Assembly: GCA_938085105.1 (NCBI GenBank)
Contig: CALKGK010000036.1
Location: forward strand, 1 to 64,000
Length of the DNA: 64,000 nt
Direction: 5' to 3'
DNA from: an uncultured Flavobacteriales bacterium
GTDB lineage: Bacteria > Bacteroidota > Bacteroidia > Flavobacteriales_D > Sanyastnellaceae
Of the stretch, positions 26,377-35,282 are shown in pieces (the first letter of the stretch is position 1; each line of letters opens with the position of its first letter). The notes under the pieces are model-generated. The model was not told the origin of the DNA. It saw nothing but the letters and a program-made list of their open reading frames with translations, and made no database searches. A program made the position numbers and the translations under genes.

Positions 26377-26458
26377 TTGTGAGCATCTCACAGATTCAAA
26401 GGCTTTGAATTTGAGATGAATTGGGTATTTTGCTGCATCATTTACTCTTTTTGGGCAG

Positions 26459-26782
26459 ATGGTTACCACTACAAATCTAAACACTTCACTAATGAGCAGT
26501 CTGCTGCTTTCTTCATGGATGATGCCCTGCCCCAGCAAAAAATGGTTGGGCATCGAATGTCCAGGGTGCGGTACTCAAAGGGCTTTGGAGATGTTTTTCA
26601 CGCAATCTCCGTTGGACGCCATTGCATTTTACCCACCTGTATTGCCCCTTTTATTCTTTCTGGGTAGTGCTGGTGTAAATTTGTTTTTCGCTAAGAGCAA
26701 TCGATCCGCCAAGATCACTTTGATTATGGGAGTAATCTACATGGCGAGTCTCATCACTAACTTTATTTTACGACACTTTTAA
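26459..26782 (+). CDS. DUF2752 small membrane protein
   Basis: A 107-residue protein and first of a run of small membrane proteins. The family motif CPGCGTQRA follows a CPSKKWLGIE stretch, then two hydrophobic segments (about residues 50-70 and 80-103). The N-terminal helix is short compared with relatives, and a start at 26492 is also possible. The CPxCG pair next to the membrane suggests a thiol or metal role, but the family has no known function. One base separates it from the next gene. Confidence 0.75.
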   Translation: MVTTTNLNTSLMSSLLLSSWMMPCPSKKWLGIECPGCGTQRALEMFFTQSPLDAIAFYPPVLPLLFFLGSAGVNLFFAKSNRSAKITLIMGVIYMASLITNFILRHF

Positions 26783-26783
26783 T

Positions 26784-27125
26784 ATGGAAGCACTCGATCA
26801 GAACCACAACGATGCAAACCTCAACAATGCCGTTGGCGCATTGATTTTAGGAATACTTTCCATTCTAACTTGCATTTGCTACGGATTTATCGGACTCATT
26901 TTGGCCATTGTTGGTTTGGTTATTTCCAAGGGAGACAATCAGAAAGTACAAAACAACCCGGATGTGCTTTATGCGAACGCGGGGGTACTGAAAGCAGGTC
27001 GGATCCTTTGCATCATTGGTTTGATCTTCAACATCTTGATGCTGCTTTACTTTATTGTAGTCATTGTTTTCGTTGGCATGGATGAGCTCGGTGCTTTTGA
27101 CGACATCATGCGAAACATGAACTAA
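26784..27125 (+). CDS. small two-TM membrane protein with TCICYG motif
   Basis: A 113-residue protein with two hydrophobic regions (about residues 17-48 and 70-97). The first contains TCICYGFIG, resembling the so-called CCC-motif membrane proteins of Bacteroidota related to DUF4190. The loop between is polar (KGDNQKVQNN). Function unknown. It sits 1 nt after a DUF2752 gene and 2 nt before a DUF2085 gene, so the three are almost certainly one transcript. Confidence 0.7.
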   Translation: MEALDQNHNDANLNNAVGALILGILSILTCICYGFIGLILAIVGLVISKGDNQKVQNNPDVLYANAGVLKAGRILCIIGLIFNILMLLYFIVVIVFVGMDELGAFDDIMRNMN

Positions 27126-27127
27126 AA

Positions 27128-27487
27128 ATGAAGAGTCCACGTGAAATAAATATCCCAGGACTAAGCACTTGTCATCGCCGGCCTGATCGATCTTTCTTCT
27201 ACAGGGGAGTTCAGTTCCCCGTTTGTGCTCGCTGTACTGGGATTTTTGTGGGTTTCATTAGCCTGCCCTATTTCCTTATTACCCAAACCAATTTGGGACT
27301 TTTGCTCTCCATCTTGCTGGTTTTACCTACCTATTTGGACGGGTGGATTCAAACCATTTGGGAAGTTGAAAGCACCAATCTGCGGAGAAGCGTCACCGGC
27401 TTAGCTGCAGGTATTGGGCTCATGTCCATCGCCGCTTGGGTCGGACAAAACATTGGAATTTTAATCCTTAATCTCATTCATAATTAA
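27128..27487 (+). CDS. DUF2085 family small membrane protein
   Basis: A 119-residue protein with the DUF2085 hallmark: C-H-R-R-P-D-R-S-F-F near residue 15, then FPVCARCTGIFVGF. Three cysteines and a histidine lie just ahead of the first membrane helix, and about three hydrophobic segments follow. Function is unknown for the family. It is the third member of the tightly packed 26459-27487 unit. Confidence 0.8.
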   Translation: MKSPREINIPGLSTCHRRPDRSFFYRGVQFPVCARCTGIFVGFISLPYFLITQTNLGLLLSILLVLPTYLDGWIQTIWEVESTNLRRSVTGLAAGIGLMSIAAWVGQNIGILILNLIHN

Positions 27488-27505
27488 CAATTAAAAATAA
27501 ACATC

Positions 27506-27718
27506 ATGGAAGAAAAAAAAGATGACTTGGGCATTGGCCTTAAAATCGTAAGTGTGATTTTCCCAATTGTTGGAGCGATCCTTTACTTTGTAAAAAAGAA
27601 AGACGAGCCCGTTGCAGCAAAACAAGCATGCACAATGGCTTTGATTGGTTTCGGTATTGGAATCGTGTTGAATATCATTGTTGCTATAATTGGTGGAGCC
27701 GCTGCGGGCGCAATGTAA
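27506..27718 (+). CDS. 70-residue two-TM protein, unknown
   Basis: A short protein with two hydrophobic helices (about residues 10-27 and 43-68) separated by a KKKDEPVAAKQAC loop, ending in a Gly/Ala-rich tail. A single Cys lies at the start of the second helix. I do not recognise a family, although similar small proteins occur beside TM2-domain genes. It is 18 nt after DUF2085 and 49 nt before the TM2 gene. Confidence 0.65.
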   Translation: MEEKKDDLGIGLKIVSVIFPIVGAILYFVKKKDEPVAAKQACTMALIGFGIGIVLNIIVAIIGGAAAGAM

Positions 27719-27767
27719 CCTTTGATTACTTTAATAGCCACAAACGATCACTCTAAACCTTAACATT

Positions 27768-28010
27768 ATGTCAGAAAACGAAAACACAGAAAACACGGCT
27801 CCACTCAAGCCGGTTCAAAAGAAAACAACCATGGCCTTGATCGCATTCTTCCTCGGAGGATACGGCGTTCACAGATACATGATGGGATACTCGAACTGGT
27901 GGCTGATGCTCATCACCCTTGGTGGATGTGGTATCTGGGCCTTGATTGACTTCATTCAAATCCTTACCGGAAACATGAAAATGGCCGACGGTAGAGATCT
28001 TGCAGAATAA
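27768..28010 (+). CDS. TM2 domain membrane protein
   Basis: An 80-residue protein whose C-terminal about 60 residues are a TM2 domain: LIAFFLGGYGVHRYMMG (first helix and the conserved turn), then two-helix hairpin ending LTLGG..WALIDFIQILTG. TM2 proteins are found in bacteria and animals, with no settled bacterial function. A very similar paralogue lies at 28538. A long terminator hairpin follows. Confidence 0.85.
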   Translation: MSENENTENTAPLKPVQKKTTMALIAFFLGGYGVHRYMMGYSNWWLMLITLGGCGIWALIDFIQILTGNMKMADGRDLAE

Positions 28011-28026
28011 ATTCAACCCAACGTTT

Positions 28027-28063
28027 GTACAAAAAAGGCCTTTTCGAAGGTCTTTTTTTGTAC
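28027..28063 (+). terminator. intrinsic terminator after the TM2 gene
   Basis: GTACAAAAAAGGCCTT pairs with AAGGTCTTTTTTTGTAC (one G-U, one bulged T) around loop TTCG; T-rich on both strands. It splits the small-membrane-protein cluster into 26459-28010 and 28105-28762. Confidence 0.85.
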
Positions 28064-28104
28064 CCAATGCGCTTTACATCATCTCCAACAAGTAACTTGC
28101 ATGC

Positions 28105-28404
28105 ATGGTGAAATCCTACCTTAAAAGTCGCTGGCCCTTTGTGCTTTTGATTGCCTACAGCCTTTTTGCGTTTGGCCTCTACGCTTGGAATGGAACAGAC
28201 ATCATGATTCCTTGCTTGTGGACCACTTTTACAGGGGTAAACTGTCCCGGTTGCGGACTCACCCGAGCACTATTACTTCTTTCCCTGCTTGATTTTCAAG
28301 GAGCATGGAACATGAACCCTATGATATACATTGTTGCTCCAACCATGAGCTATTACATGGTCAAAGACGTTCTCAGTTTTCGCCAGCGAATCAAGCAAAA
28401 GTGA
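28105..28404 (+). CDS. DUF2752 small membrane protein (second copy)
   Basis: A 99-residue protein with a longer N-terminal helix than the copy at 26459 (about residues 10-28), then VNCPGCGLTRALLLL with the conserved CPxCG-x-TRA motif and a second helix (about 72-88). It is transcribed after the terminator at 28027, so it probably has its own promoter; none with a clean TAnnTTTG was recognised. Function unknown. Confidence 0.8.
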   Translation: MVKSYLKSRWPFVLLIAYSLFAFGLYAWNGTDIMIPCLWTTFTGVNCPGCGLTRALLLLSLLDFQGAWNMNPMIYIVAPTMSYYMVKDVLSFRQRIKQK

Positions 28405-28537
28405 CAACCGTAGTTTTTACATGTGAACAAAGACAACTGCACCACACTTGCAATTCCCCAAAAAAATCTTTTGTTTTACAATCTTCAACACAGCATAAGC
28501 TGTGCTTGAATTAACCTAAACCTTTTAAAATAACATT

Positions 28538-28762
28538 ATGGAAAATGCAACTAACTCAGCAGGACCTGGTAAAATGGTACTTGCACTCATTTGCTTCTTT
28601 GTTGGAGGCCTTGGCGTTCACAGATTCATGACCGGTAAAGTGGGAACAGGAATTTTGATGCTTCTCACAGTTGGTGGATTCGGAATTTGGACCTTGATTG
28701 ATTTTATCATGATTCTTACAGGGAAATTCACCGACAAAAACGGTAATCCTATTACAGATTAA
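28538..28762 (+). CDS. TM2 domain membrane protein (second copy)
   Basis: A 74-residue protein, almost all TM2 domain: LALICFFVGGLGVHRFMTGK then two helices ending WTLIDFIMILTGKFTDK. It is clearly paralogous to the gene at 27768. It repeats the DUF2752 then TM2 order seen upstream (133 nt after the second DUF2752 gene). The 14-base gap to the convergent DUF4159 gene leaves no room for a separate terminator. Confidence 0.85.
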   Translation: MENATNSAGPGKMVLALICFFVGGLGVHRFMTGKVGTGILMLLTVGGFGIWTLIDFIMILTGKFTDKNGNPITD

Positions 28763-28776
28763 GCGAATGATGTAAG

Positions 28777-29451
28777 CTATTTAGCTTCACCCATCATCAC
28801 ATATTGAATCATATTGGCCCCGAACTCAAAAGCCCTTTGGCGGAGAGCTTCGGGGTCTTTGTGTACTTCCCAATCTTCCCAAGCATCACCTAAATCGCAC
28901 TCATAATCATAGAAGCAAACCAGTCGGCCTTCGTAGATTAAGCCCAAACCTTGTGGCGGACGATTATCGTGCTCATGCACCTTAGGAAGCCCCTTATTAA
29001 AGTCAAATTGCTGATGGTAGATGGCGTGCTCGAAAGGAAGCTCTATGAACTCCAAATCGGGAAACACCCTTTTCATTTGCGGACGAATAAACTCGTCCAT
29101 TCCATAATTATCGCTGATGTGCAAAAAACCTCCACTTTGGAGATATGCGCGCAGATTATCCACATCCGAAGAAGAAAAAACTACGTTTCCGTGTCCCGTC
29201 ATGTGTACGAGAGGAAAATTGAAGATTTCCGGACTCCCAACATCCACGTAAGGCACCTCTTCTCCGATGTTCATCCCCAAACGCTCATTGCAATAGCTCA
29301 CCAAATTAGGGATGCTGCTTGGATTTGAATACCAATCCCCTCCACCTTTATATTGCAGAACAGCAATCTCATAGGTTCCTTTTTCCATGAAGGCCATAAG
29401 ACTGAAAATGAGTCCGCTAAGCGCAAAAGCAAAAAACAAACGATTCTTCAT
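28777..29451 (-). CDS. DUF4159 exported protein
   Basis: A 224-residue protein with an N-terminal signal or anchor helix (MKNRLFFAFALSGLIFSLMAF). The DUF4159 core resembles a glutamine-amidotransferase-like Rossmann fold: YKGGGDWYSN, FPLVHMTGHGNV, LQSGGFLHISDNYG, and HAIYHQQF. The family is common in Bacteroidota next to genes for envelope or aerotolerance proteins, with no known activity. ATG 29451 is chosen because an element TACCTTTA ends 4 nt upstream, inside the longer open frame that starts at 29481. Confidence 0.82.
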   Translation of the reverse strand: MKNRLFFAFALSGLIFSLMAFMEKGTYEIAVLQYKGGGDWYSNPSSIPNLVSYCNERLGMNIGEEVPYVDVGSPEIFNFPLVHMTGHGNVVFSSSDVDNLRAYLQSGGFLHISDNYGMDEFIRPQMKRVFPDLEFIELPFEHAIYHQQFDFNKGLPKVHEHDNRPPQGLGLIYEGRLVCFYDYECDLGDAWEDWEVHKDPEALRQRAFEFGANMIQYVMMGEAK

Positions 29452-29455
29452 GGAG

Positions 29456-29463
29456 TAAAGGTA
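29456..29463 (-). promoter_or_regulatory. candidate -7 element TACCTTTA, 4 nt before the DUF4159 start
   Basis: One mismatch to TAnnTTTG (final A), spacer CTCC, ATG 29451. Same 4-nt geometry as the leaderless genes. Confidence 0.5.
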
Positions 29464-29567
29464 CAAAACGCCACCTTGCAATGAATAGTAAGTGGCATTT
29501 TAAGCCTTCGTAACCCTCAAGTAATTGTACTCGTAGAGGAGCGTTGGAAAATCCAAGTGCAAATACC

Positions 29568-29575
29568 TATATTTG
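29568..29575 (+). promoter_or_regulatory. -7 element TATATTTG of secDF
   Basis: TAnnTTTG match with a TTG at 29544-29546, 21 nt upstream, as -33 box; 28 nt before ATG 29604, so secDF is predicted to have a leader of ordinary length. Confidence 0.6.
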
Positions 29576-29603
29576 CGCTCTTAAATTTTTATAAACCTTA
29601 GTC

Positions 29604-32573
29604 ATGCAGAACAAAAGTGCTGTATTACTCTTTACTATCCTTCTAGCACTCGCTACGCTTTACACCCTATCTTTCAATTGGGTATCAAGCAATTACGAGA
29701 CCCTCGCTGAAGAAGTTGGAGCGGATTACGCAGATTCCCTTATCGAAGTAGGTGATTTTAGCGATGCCAAACGAGATTCATTAACCACCGTTTACACTCG
29801 CAAATTTCTGCGCGACAGTGCAAATGCCGAGGTTTATCCCGTGTTTGGACACACCTATAATCAGGTGAAACAACAAGAATTGAACCTTGGTCTTGACCTT
29901 AAAGGTGGAATGAGCGTTACCCTCGAGGTATCCATTCCTGATTTGGTGAAGTCTTTGAGTGATTATTCTGATCAAGTTGATTTCAATAACGCCATCAATG
30001 AAGCCGTTGAAGCTCAGAGTTCATCAAACTCAGACTTCATCACCTTGTTTGAGGAAGCTTGGAGCAACCAAGGATCAAGCGTTGAACTTAGACGTATTTT
30101 CTTCAACCCAGAAAACTCAGAACTTTTCCCTGCCAACAGCACGGATGAGCAAATCATCGAGATTCTTAGAGGCGAAGCTGAAACGGCAATCAACAACACG
30201 GAGAACATCATCCGAAAGCGTATTGACCAATTTGGTGTAGCGCAGCCGAACGTTCAGAAAATGGCCTTCAGTGGTCGTATCTTGGTAGAATTGCCAGGTG
30301 TAGATGACCGTGAGCGTGTTCGTCAACAATTGAAGTCTACTGCAAACTTAGAGTTCTGGGAAACCATGGACGCTCAAACAGTATTCGGAGGTTTGGCCAA
30401 CTTGAACAACGAAATTGCTCGTCAGAAATTTCCAGAGCGTATGGCTTTGGTCGATTCTTTGGACGCCCTTTCTCGTGCCAATCCACAAGATAGCACGATT
30501 GCTCCTTTGACCGACTTCCTCACTCAGGATGAAATTCGTGAAATCTCGCCCATCTTCTCTCGTCTTGACACCCGTATCGCTAATGGAATCATCCTTGGTG
30601 CTGCCGCTGTAACAGATGCTGATGAATTGAGCCAAATGTTTGAGAGCCCTGAAGCGAAAGCGACACTTCCTCCAAACGTAAAATTGGCTTGGGACGCGAA
30701 TCCAAATGGAAACGCTGTAATTCTTTACTGTCTTTTGGATGAAAGCGGAAAAGGACAGCCAAAGTTGGACGGAAAGTCAATCATCGATGCTTCACACGGG
30801 TATGACCAAATTGGTAAGCCTGCTGTAAACATGAGCATGGACGCTGAAGGAACACAGATGTGGGCTGAAATGACCCAAAAAGCATCGAGCAATGGTCAAC
30901 GACCAATTGCCATCGTTCTAGATAACCGTGTAATTTCTGCACCTAGTGTTCGTCAACCGATCGAAGATGGAAGCTCTCAAATCACATTTGGTGGTGCGGG
31001 AAGCTTGAACGAACAATTGAAAGAAGCTGAAGATTTGGCTGGTTTGTTGAAAGCCGGTTCACTTCCTGCTCCAGCGAAAATCGTTGACGAAGTATCTGTT
31101 GGTGCTTCTCTCGGTGAAGACAACATTCAGAAAGGACTCATGTCGTTCATCATCGCCCTCTTGGTGGTGTTGATTTATATGATCTTCTATTACAGAGGTG
31201 CCGGACTTGTTTCTGACATCGCCTTGATTGCCAACCTCTTTTTCCTCATTGGTGCACTCGCCGCTCTTGGAGCAGCATTAACCCTACCTGGAATTGCAGG
31301 TATCGTATTGACCATCGGTATGGCGGTTGATGCCAATGTACTGATCTATGAAAGAATCAAAGAAGAAATGCGTAACGGAAAAGGTCTGAACCTTGCCGTG
31401 AAGGATGGATACAGCCGCGCATACTCTGCGATTATCGATGCCAACATCACAACCTTGTTGACTGCAGTAGTTTTGAAAGTGTTCGGTTCAGGTCCAATCC
31501 TTGGATTCGCCAACACACTCATCATTGGTATCTTTACCTCTCTGTTCTCTGCGATTGTTTTGACAAGATTGATCTTCTTCTCTCGTTTGGAAGGGAAAAA
31601 AGGCATCAGCTTTTACAACTCAATGACCAAGAACTGGTTTGCGAACACCAACTTCCAATTTGTTGGAAAGCGTAAAATATTCTACGGAGTTTCTGCAGTT
31701 GTTATCATCGTAGGAATCGCCTCTTTGTCTACAAAAGGACTCAAGCAAGGTGTTGACTTCTCTGGAGGTACTTCTTTTGATATCGCTTTTGTAGAGTCAG
31801 TAAACATTGACGAAGTAAGAAGCAATTTGTCAGACGCTTTCACTGAAGACGGAACAAAAGGTAACCCAACCGTTCAGAAAAAAGAAACCGATCGCGACTA
31901 CAGAATCACCACCAACTTCATGATGAACAGCAATGCTGCTGACGTTGATGAAGCCATCAATGGAGCATTGGCCGATGGTCTTTCACCTTTGGGAGTTGAT
32001 TATGAAATCACACGTTACAACAAAGTAGACGGAAACATTTCTGATGACTTTAGAAGAGGAGCTACTTATGCTACCATCTTCGCGCTGTTGGTGATCTTCC
32101 TTTACTTGGTATTCCGTTTCCGCAAATGGCAGTTTGGTTTGGGAGCATTGATAGCAATGGTACACGATGTACTAATCGTAGTATCACTCTTCTCGATTTT
32201 CTCAGGAATCTTGCCATTCACCATGGAAATTGATCAAGCCTTCATTGCAGCCATCCTTACTGTAATTGGTTACTCCATCAACGATACCGTTGTTGTGTTT
32301 GACCGTATTCGTGAGTACCTCGGACTGTATGGAAGCAAGAAATCAGGTGATATGATCATTAACGATGCATTGAACAGTACTTTGAGCCGTACCATCAACA
32401 CCTCGGTTTCGACCTTTATCGTGTTGCTCATCATCTTCCTATTCGGAGGTGATAACATCAAAGGCTTTGTTTTTGCCTTGCTTGTTGGTGTGGTTGTGGG
32501 TACTTACTCATCCATCTTTATTGCAACACCTTCTGTTCTCGATTTCTCGAAGAACCTTGGAGTGAAAAAATAA
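29604..32573 (+). CDS. secDF: protein translocase SecDF fusion
   Basis: A 989-residue fused SecD and SecF, which uses the proton gradient to pull exported proteins through SecYEG. SecD half: DLKGGMSVTLEV at about residue 96, the P1 head domain, and TM region with GMAVDANVLIYERIKEE. SecF half from about residue 680: VDFSGGTSFDIAF, then VIGYSINDTVVVFDRIRE. Twelve TM segments are expected. The fused form is typical of Bacteroidota. The gene is a single unit with a promoter and a strong terminator. Confidence 0.97.
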   Translation: MQNKSAVLLFTILLALATLYTLSFNWVSSNYETLAEEVGADYADSLIEVGDFSDAKRDSLTTVYTRKFLRDSANAEVYPVFGHTYNQVKQQELNLGLDLKGGMSVTLEVSIPDLVKSLSDYSDQVDFNNAINEAVEAQSSSNSDFITLFEEAWSNQGSSVELRRIFFNPENSELFPANSTDEQIIEILRGEAETAINNTENIIRKRIDQFGVAQPNVQKMAFSGRILVELPGVDDRERVRQQLKSTANLEFWETMDAQTVFGGLANLNNEIARQKFPERMALVDSLDALSRANPQDSTIAPLTDFLTQDEIREISPIFSRLDTRIANGIILGAAAVTDADELSQMFESPEAKATLPPNVKLAWDANPNGNAVILYCLLDESGKGQPKLDGKSIIDASHGYDQIGKPAVNMSMDAEGTQMWAEMTQKASSNGQRPIAIVLDNRVISAPSVRQPIEDGSSQITFGGAGSLNEQLKEAEDLAGLLKAGSLPAPAKIVDEVSVGASLGEDNIQKGLMSFIIALLVVLIYMIFYYRGAGLVSDIALIANLFFLIGALAALGAALTLPGIAGIVLTIGMAVDANVLIYERIKEEMRNGKGLNLAVKDGYSRAYSAIIDANITTLLTAVVLKVFGSGPILGFANTLIIGIFTSLFSAIVLTRLIFFSRLEGKKGISFYNSMTKNWFANTNFQFVGKRKIFYGVSAVVIIVGIASLSTKGLKQGVDFSGGTSFDIAFVESVNIDEVRSNLSDAFTEDGTKGNPTVQKKETDRDYRITTNFMMNSNAADVDEAINGALADGLSPLGVDYEITRYNKVDGNISDDFRRGATYATIFALLVIFLYLVFRFRKWQFGLGALIAMVHDVLIVVSLFSIFSGILPFTMEIDQAFIAAILTVIGYSINDTVVVFDRIREYLGLYGSKKSGDMIINDALNSTLSRTINTSVSTFIVLLIIFLFGGDNIKGFVFALLVGVVVGTYSSIFIATPSVLDFSKNLGVKK

Positions 32574-32595
32574 GGCATCACTGCCTCAAAATATC

Positions 32596-32634
32596 AAGGG
32601 CTGTTTTTCTCCGCGAAAAGCAGCCCTTTTTTTT
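32596..32634 (+). terminator. intrinsic terminator of secDF
   Basis: AAGGGCTG pairs with CAGCCCTT; the loop contains a further TTTT/AAAA pairing; followed by a run of eight T. Confidence 0.9.
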
Positions 32635-32666
32635 GTGTTGAAATTCTGCAGTGAATCCCTTTTCCA

Positions 32667-32674
32667 TACCTTTG
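32667..32674 (+). promoter_or_regulatory. -7 element TACCTTTG, 4 nt before tatA
   Basis: TAnnTTTG match, spacer CACC, then ATG 32679. Predicts a leaderless tatA transcript. Confidence 0.65.
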
Positions 32675-32678
32675 CACC

Positions 32679-32894
32679 ATGGGAGGAACCGAAATCATTT
32701 TCATTTTTCTAATCTATCTTGTTCTCTTTGGAGCGAAGGGGATTCCCAGTCTTGCTCGAAACATGGGCAAAGCATTGCGTTTTTTCCGGGAAGCCACCGG
32801 AGACATTCAAAAAGAAATGATGGACGGTGCCAACGAGATTAAGAAAGAAGTTGGCAAAATCGAAAGTCAAGCACGCGATTTAAAAGACAAATAA
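32679..32894 (+). CDS. tatA: twin-arginine translocase subunit TatA/TatE type
   Basis: A 71-residue protein that forms the Tat pore with TatC. One N-terminal helix (EIIFIFLIYLVLFGAKGIP), the conserved FGxxxIPxLARxMGKA hinge, an amphipathic helix and a charged C-terminal tail. The ATG cannot move downstream without losing the membrane helix, so the 4-nt spacing to the promoter stands. It is followed after 3 nt by the antiporter gene. No tatC is in the window. Confidence 0.88.
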   Translation: MGGTEIIFIFLIYLVLFGAKGIPSLARNMGKALRFFREATGDIQKEMMDGANEIKKEVGKIESQARDLKDK

Positions 32895-32897
32895 TTC

Positions 32898-33842
32898 ATG
32901 GAATACCTCTTGCTCATTCTTGGGCTGGTTTTTTTGGTGGTGAGCGGTGAATTCCTTGTTCGAGGTGCAGCTGGTATCGCACTGAAATCGGACATCCCCC
33001 CCATCATTGTAGGACTCACTGTTGTTTCCATCGGAACTTCAGCACCTGAGCTTTTCGCATCAGTGAATGCGGCACTCTCTGGGAACCCTGGACTCTCCGT
33101 GGGAAACGTCCTTGGCTCCAACATCGCCAACCTGGGTTTGGTGCTGGCCATCACTGCAATGATCTACCCCATTCCCGTTCCTAAAAGCATGCTGCGTTTT
33201 GATTGGCCCGTAATGATGATTGCCAGCATTGCCTTTCTTCTGGCCATAATCAATTTGCACATCGCAGTTTGGGAAGGAATTGTGATGCTCGTTTTGCTTT
33301 GTGCCTTCATCCTGATCCTCATTCGCAAGGCTCGGAAAGAAAAGAAAGCGGCTGTGTTGAATGACGTGGAAGAAATGAGTGCTTTCCAATCCAAACCGTT
33401 CTCCTTACTTGCCGCCTTTATTTTGATTGGTTGTGTTGGACTGTATTTTGGATCGGGTTGGTTTGTTGATGGTGCTTCACAAATAGCGAAGAACTTCGGT
33501 GTTTCCAATCACATTGTAGGCGTGACGGTAGTGGCATTCGGAACTAGTGTTCCAGAGCTCGCAGCATCCATCATTGCCGCCTTTAGAAAGCAAACCGACA
33601 TCAGTATAGGTAACCTCGTTGGGTCAAACATTTTCAACGTGCTTGCCGTTTTAGGAACCACTGCTGTCATCTCACCGCTTGAGGTAGAAAGCATTGTTTT
33701 GACCAAGGATATTTGGTGGATGATTGGTATCGCTTTTATTATTCTCCCCATGATGTTGATTGGAAAAAATGGCATCAATCGCTGGAAAGGCTTCTTGCTC
33801 CTTTTGGCGTATTTGGGATATCTATACGCAGTTCTCGTTTAA
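32898..33842 (+). CDS. calcium/sodium antiporter (YrbG/CaCA family)
   Basis: A 314-residue membrane exchanger with about ten TM segments and two inverted alpha repeats: GTSAPELFASVNAAL..GNVLGSNIANLG (about residues 50-80) and GTSVPELAASIIAAF..GNLVGSNIFNVL (about 215-250). These carry the ion-binding Glu and Asn residues. It exports Ca2+ in exchange for Na+ or H+. It lies 3 nt after tatA, in one transcript, and 15 nt before alkB. Confidence 0.92.
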   Translation: MEYLLLILGLVFLVVSGEFLVRGAAGIALKSDIPPIIVGLTVVSIGTSAPELFASVNAALSGNPGLSVGNVLGSNIANLGLVLAITAMIYPIPVPKSMLRFDWPVMMIASIAFLLAIINLHIAVWEGIVMLVLLCAFILILIRKARKEKKAAVLNDVEEMSAFQSKPFSLLAAFILIGCVGLYFGSGWFVDGASQIAKNFGVSNHIVGVTVVAFGTSVPELAASIIAAFRKQTDISIGNLVGSNIFNVLAVLGTTAVISPLEVESIVLTKDIWWMIGIAFIILPMMLIGKNGINRWKGFLLLLAYLGYLYAVLV

Positions 33843-33857
33843 ACCAAGAAGGTATCG

Positions 33858-34421
33858 ATGGAGTGTCTTTTTGAAAATGGGAAGGTCCGGCTCACGTATT
33901 ACACGGAGTACTTTGACAACGAGCGTTGGTTTCCATTGCTTCGCGATAGCATTCCTTGGCAACAAAACGAAATCACCATCTTCGGAAAAACGCATCCAGA
34001 GCCCAGAAAAACAGCTTGGTTCGGTCCGGCCTACTCCTATTCATCCATCCATTGGCCCGCGAAAGCACTTCCCCCAATGCTCGTAGAACTCAAACACACT
34101 TTAGAAGGTCTCCTTGGAACAAGCTACAATGCCGTACTCTTGAATTACTATAGAGATGGGCAAGACAGCATGGGCTGGCATCGAGACAATGAGGAAAACA
34201 TCGACCCCACCAGCATTGCTTCTGTGAGTTTTGGTAAGGCTCGCCCGTTCAAATTGCGATCACGGGATAAAACGATCCAAATTGAGCAGTTTCTAGGAAT
34301 GGGTGACGTACTTGAAATGCGTCATCTTCAAAGCAATCACGAGCATGCCCTGCCGAAATCCAAAAGACATTCAGGCGAACGCATCAATCTGACGTTCAGA
34401 AAAATCACCTCTGCCCACTGA
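33858..34421 (+). CDS. AlkB-type 2-oxoglutarate/Fe(II) dioxygenase
   Basis: A 187-residue enzyme that oxidatively removes methyl groups from alkylated bases. Fe ligands appear in [11 protein letters not shown] (H-x-D) and in [17 protein letters not shown] (distal His and the 2-oxoglutarate-binding Arg). [13 protein letters not shown] and the overall length match ABH2/ABH3-like bacterial AlkB. The ATG at 33858 lies 15 nt after the antiporter gene, so the two are likely cotranscribed. Confidence 0.9.
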   Translation: MECLFENGKVRLTYYTEYFDNERWFPLLRDSIPWQQNEITIFGKTHPEPRKTAWFGPAYSYSSIHWPAKALPPMLVELKHTLEGLLGTSYNAVLLNYYRDGQDSMGWHRDNEENIDPTSIASVSFGKARPFKLRSRDKTIQIEQFLGMGDVLEMRHLQSNHEHALPKSKRHSGERINLTFRKITSAH

Positions 34422-34447
34422 AGCATTTTTATTCAGCGGCAAAAAAC

Positions 34448-34455
34448 TACATTTG
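34448..34455 (+). promoter_or_regulatory. -7 element TACATTTG, 4 nt before panB
   Basis: TAnnTTTG match, spacer TGCT, then ATG 34460. Predicts a leaderless panB transcript. Confidence 0.65.
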
Positions 34456-34459
34456 TGCT

Positions 34460-35275
34460 ATGTCAGTTCAGAAAAAAGTAAAAAGAGTTACCACCAGCAC
34501 ACTTCAAGAAATGAAGATGTCTGGAGAGAAAATAGCCATGCTCACCGCCTACGATTACAGTATGGCCACCGTTATTGACATGGCTGGTATTGATGTGATT
34601 TTGGTGGGTGACAGTGCATCCAACGTGATGGCTGGTCATGAAACCACCCTCCCCATCACCCTCGACCAGATGATTTATCACGCCAGCAGTGTTGTACGTG
34701 GTGCAAATCGTTGCTTGGTTGTGGTTGACTTGCCTTTCGGAACCTATCAAGGAAATTCCAAAGAAGCACTTTCTTCTGCTATTCGTATCATGAAAGAAAG
34801 CGGAGCACACGCCGTAAAGTTGGAAGGTGGTCGTGAAATCAAAGAGAGCATTGACCGAATTTTAACTGCTGGTATTCCAGTAATGGGTCACCTCGGCCTC
34901 ACCCCTCAATCCATTTATAAATTCGGAACCTATGTGGTTCGCGCCCGGGAAGAAGAAGAAGCCAAACAGCTCATCGAAGACGCCAAACTTTTGGAAGAAG
35001 CGGGGTGTTTTTCAATTGTTCTCGAAAAGATTCCTGCAGAGCTCGCTGAACAAGTTGCCGCGTCAGTTAGCATTCCAATTATAGGCATTGGTGCTGGTGC
35101 TGGTGTGGACGGACAAGTATTGGTGAGCCATGACATGTTTGGCATCACCCAAGAATTCTCTCCACGATTTTTAAGAAGGTATTTGGACATGGGAGATCAG
35201 ATGAAGCAAGCTGTTTCTCAATACATTAATGACGTGAAGCGATCTGACTTCCCGAACGAAAACGAACAATACTAA
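34460..35275 (+). CDS. panB: 3-methyl-2-oxobutanoate hydroxymethyltransferase
   Basis: First step of pantothenate synthesis: adds a hydroxymethyl group from 5,10-methylene-THF to 2-oxoisovalerate. The 271-residue protein has [34 protein letters not shown] (Mg2+ ligand Asp), [10 protein letters not shown] and [16 protein letters not shown]. Length and motifs are standard for the decameric enzyme. Leaderless start predicted. rluA follows after 7 nt; panC and panE are not in the window. Confidence 0.97.
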   Translation: MSVQKKVKRVTTSTLQEMKMSGEKIAMLTAYDYSMATVIDMAGIDVILVGDSASNVMAGHETTLPITLDQMIYHASSVVRGANRCLVVVDLPFGTYQGNSKEALSSAIRIMKESGAHAVKLEGGREIKESIDRILTAGIPVMGHLGLTPQSIYKFGTYVVRAREEEEAKQLIEDAKLLEEAGCFSIVLEKIPAELAEQVAASVSIPIIGIGAGAGVDGQVLVSHDMFGITQEFSPRFLRRYLDMGDQMKQAVSQYINDVKRSDFPNENEQY

Positions 35276-35282
35276 GGGGGAG

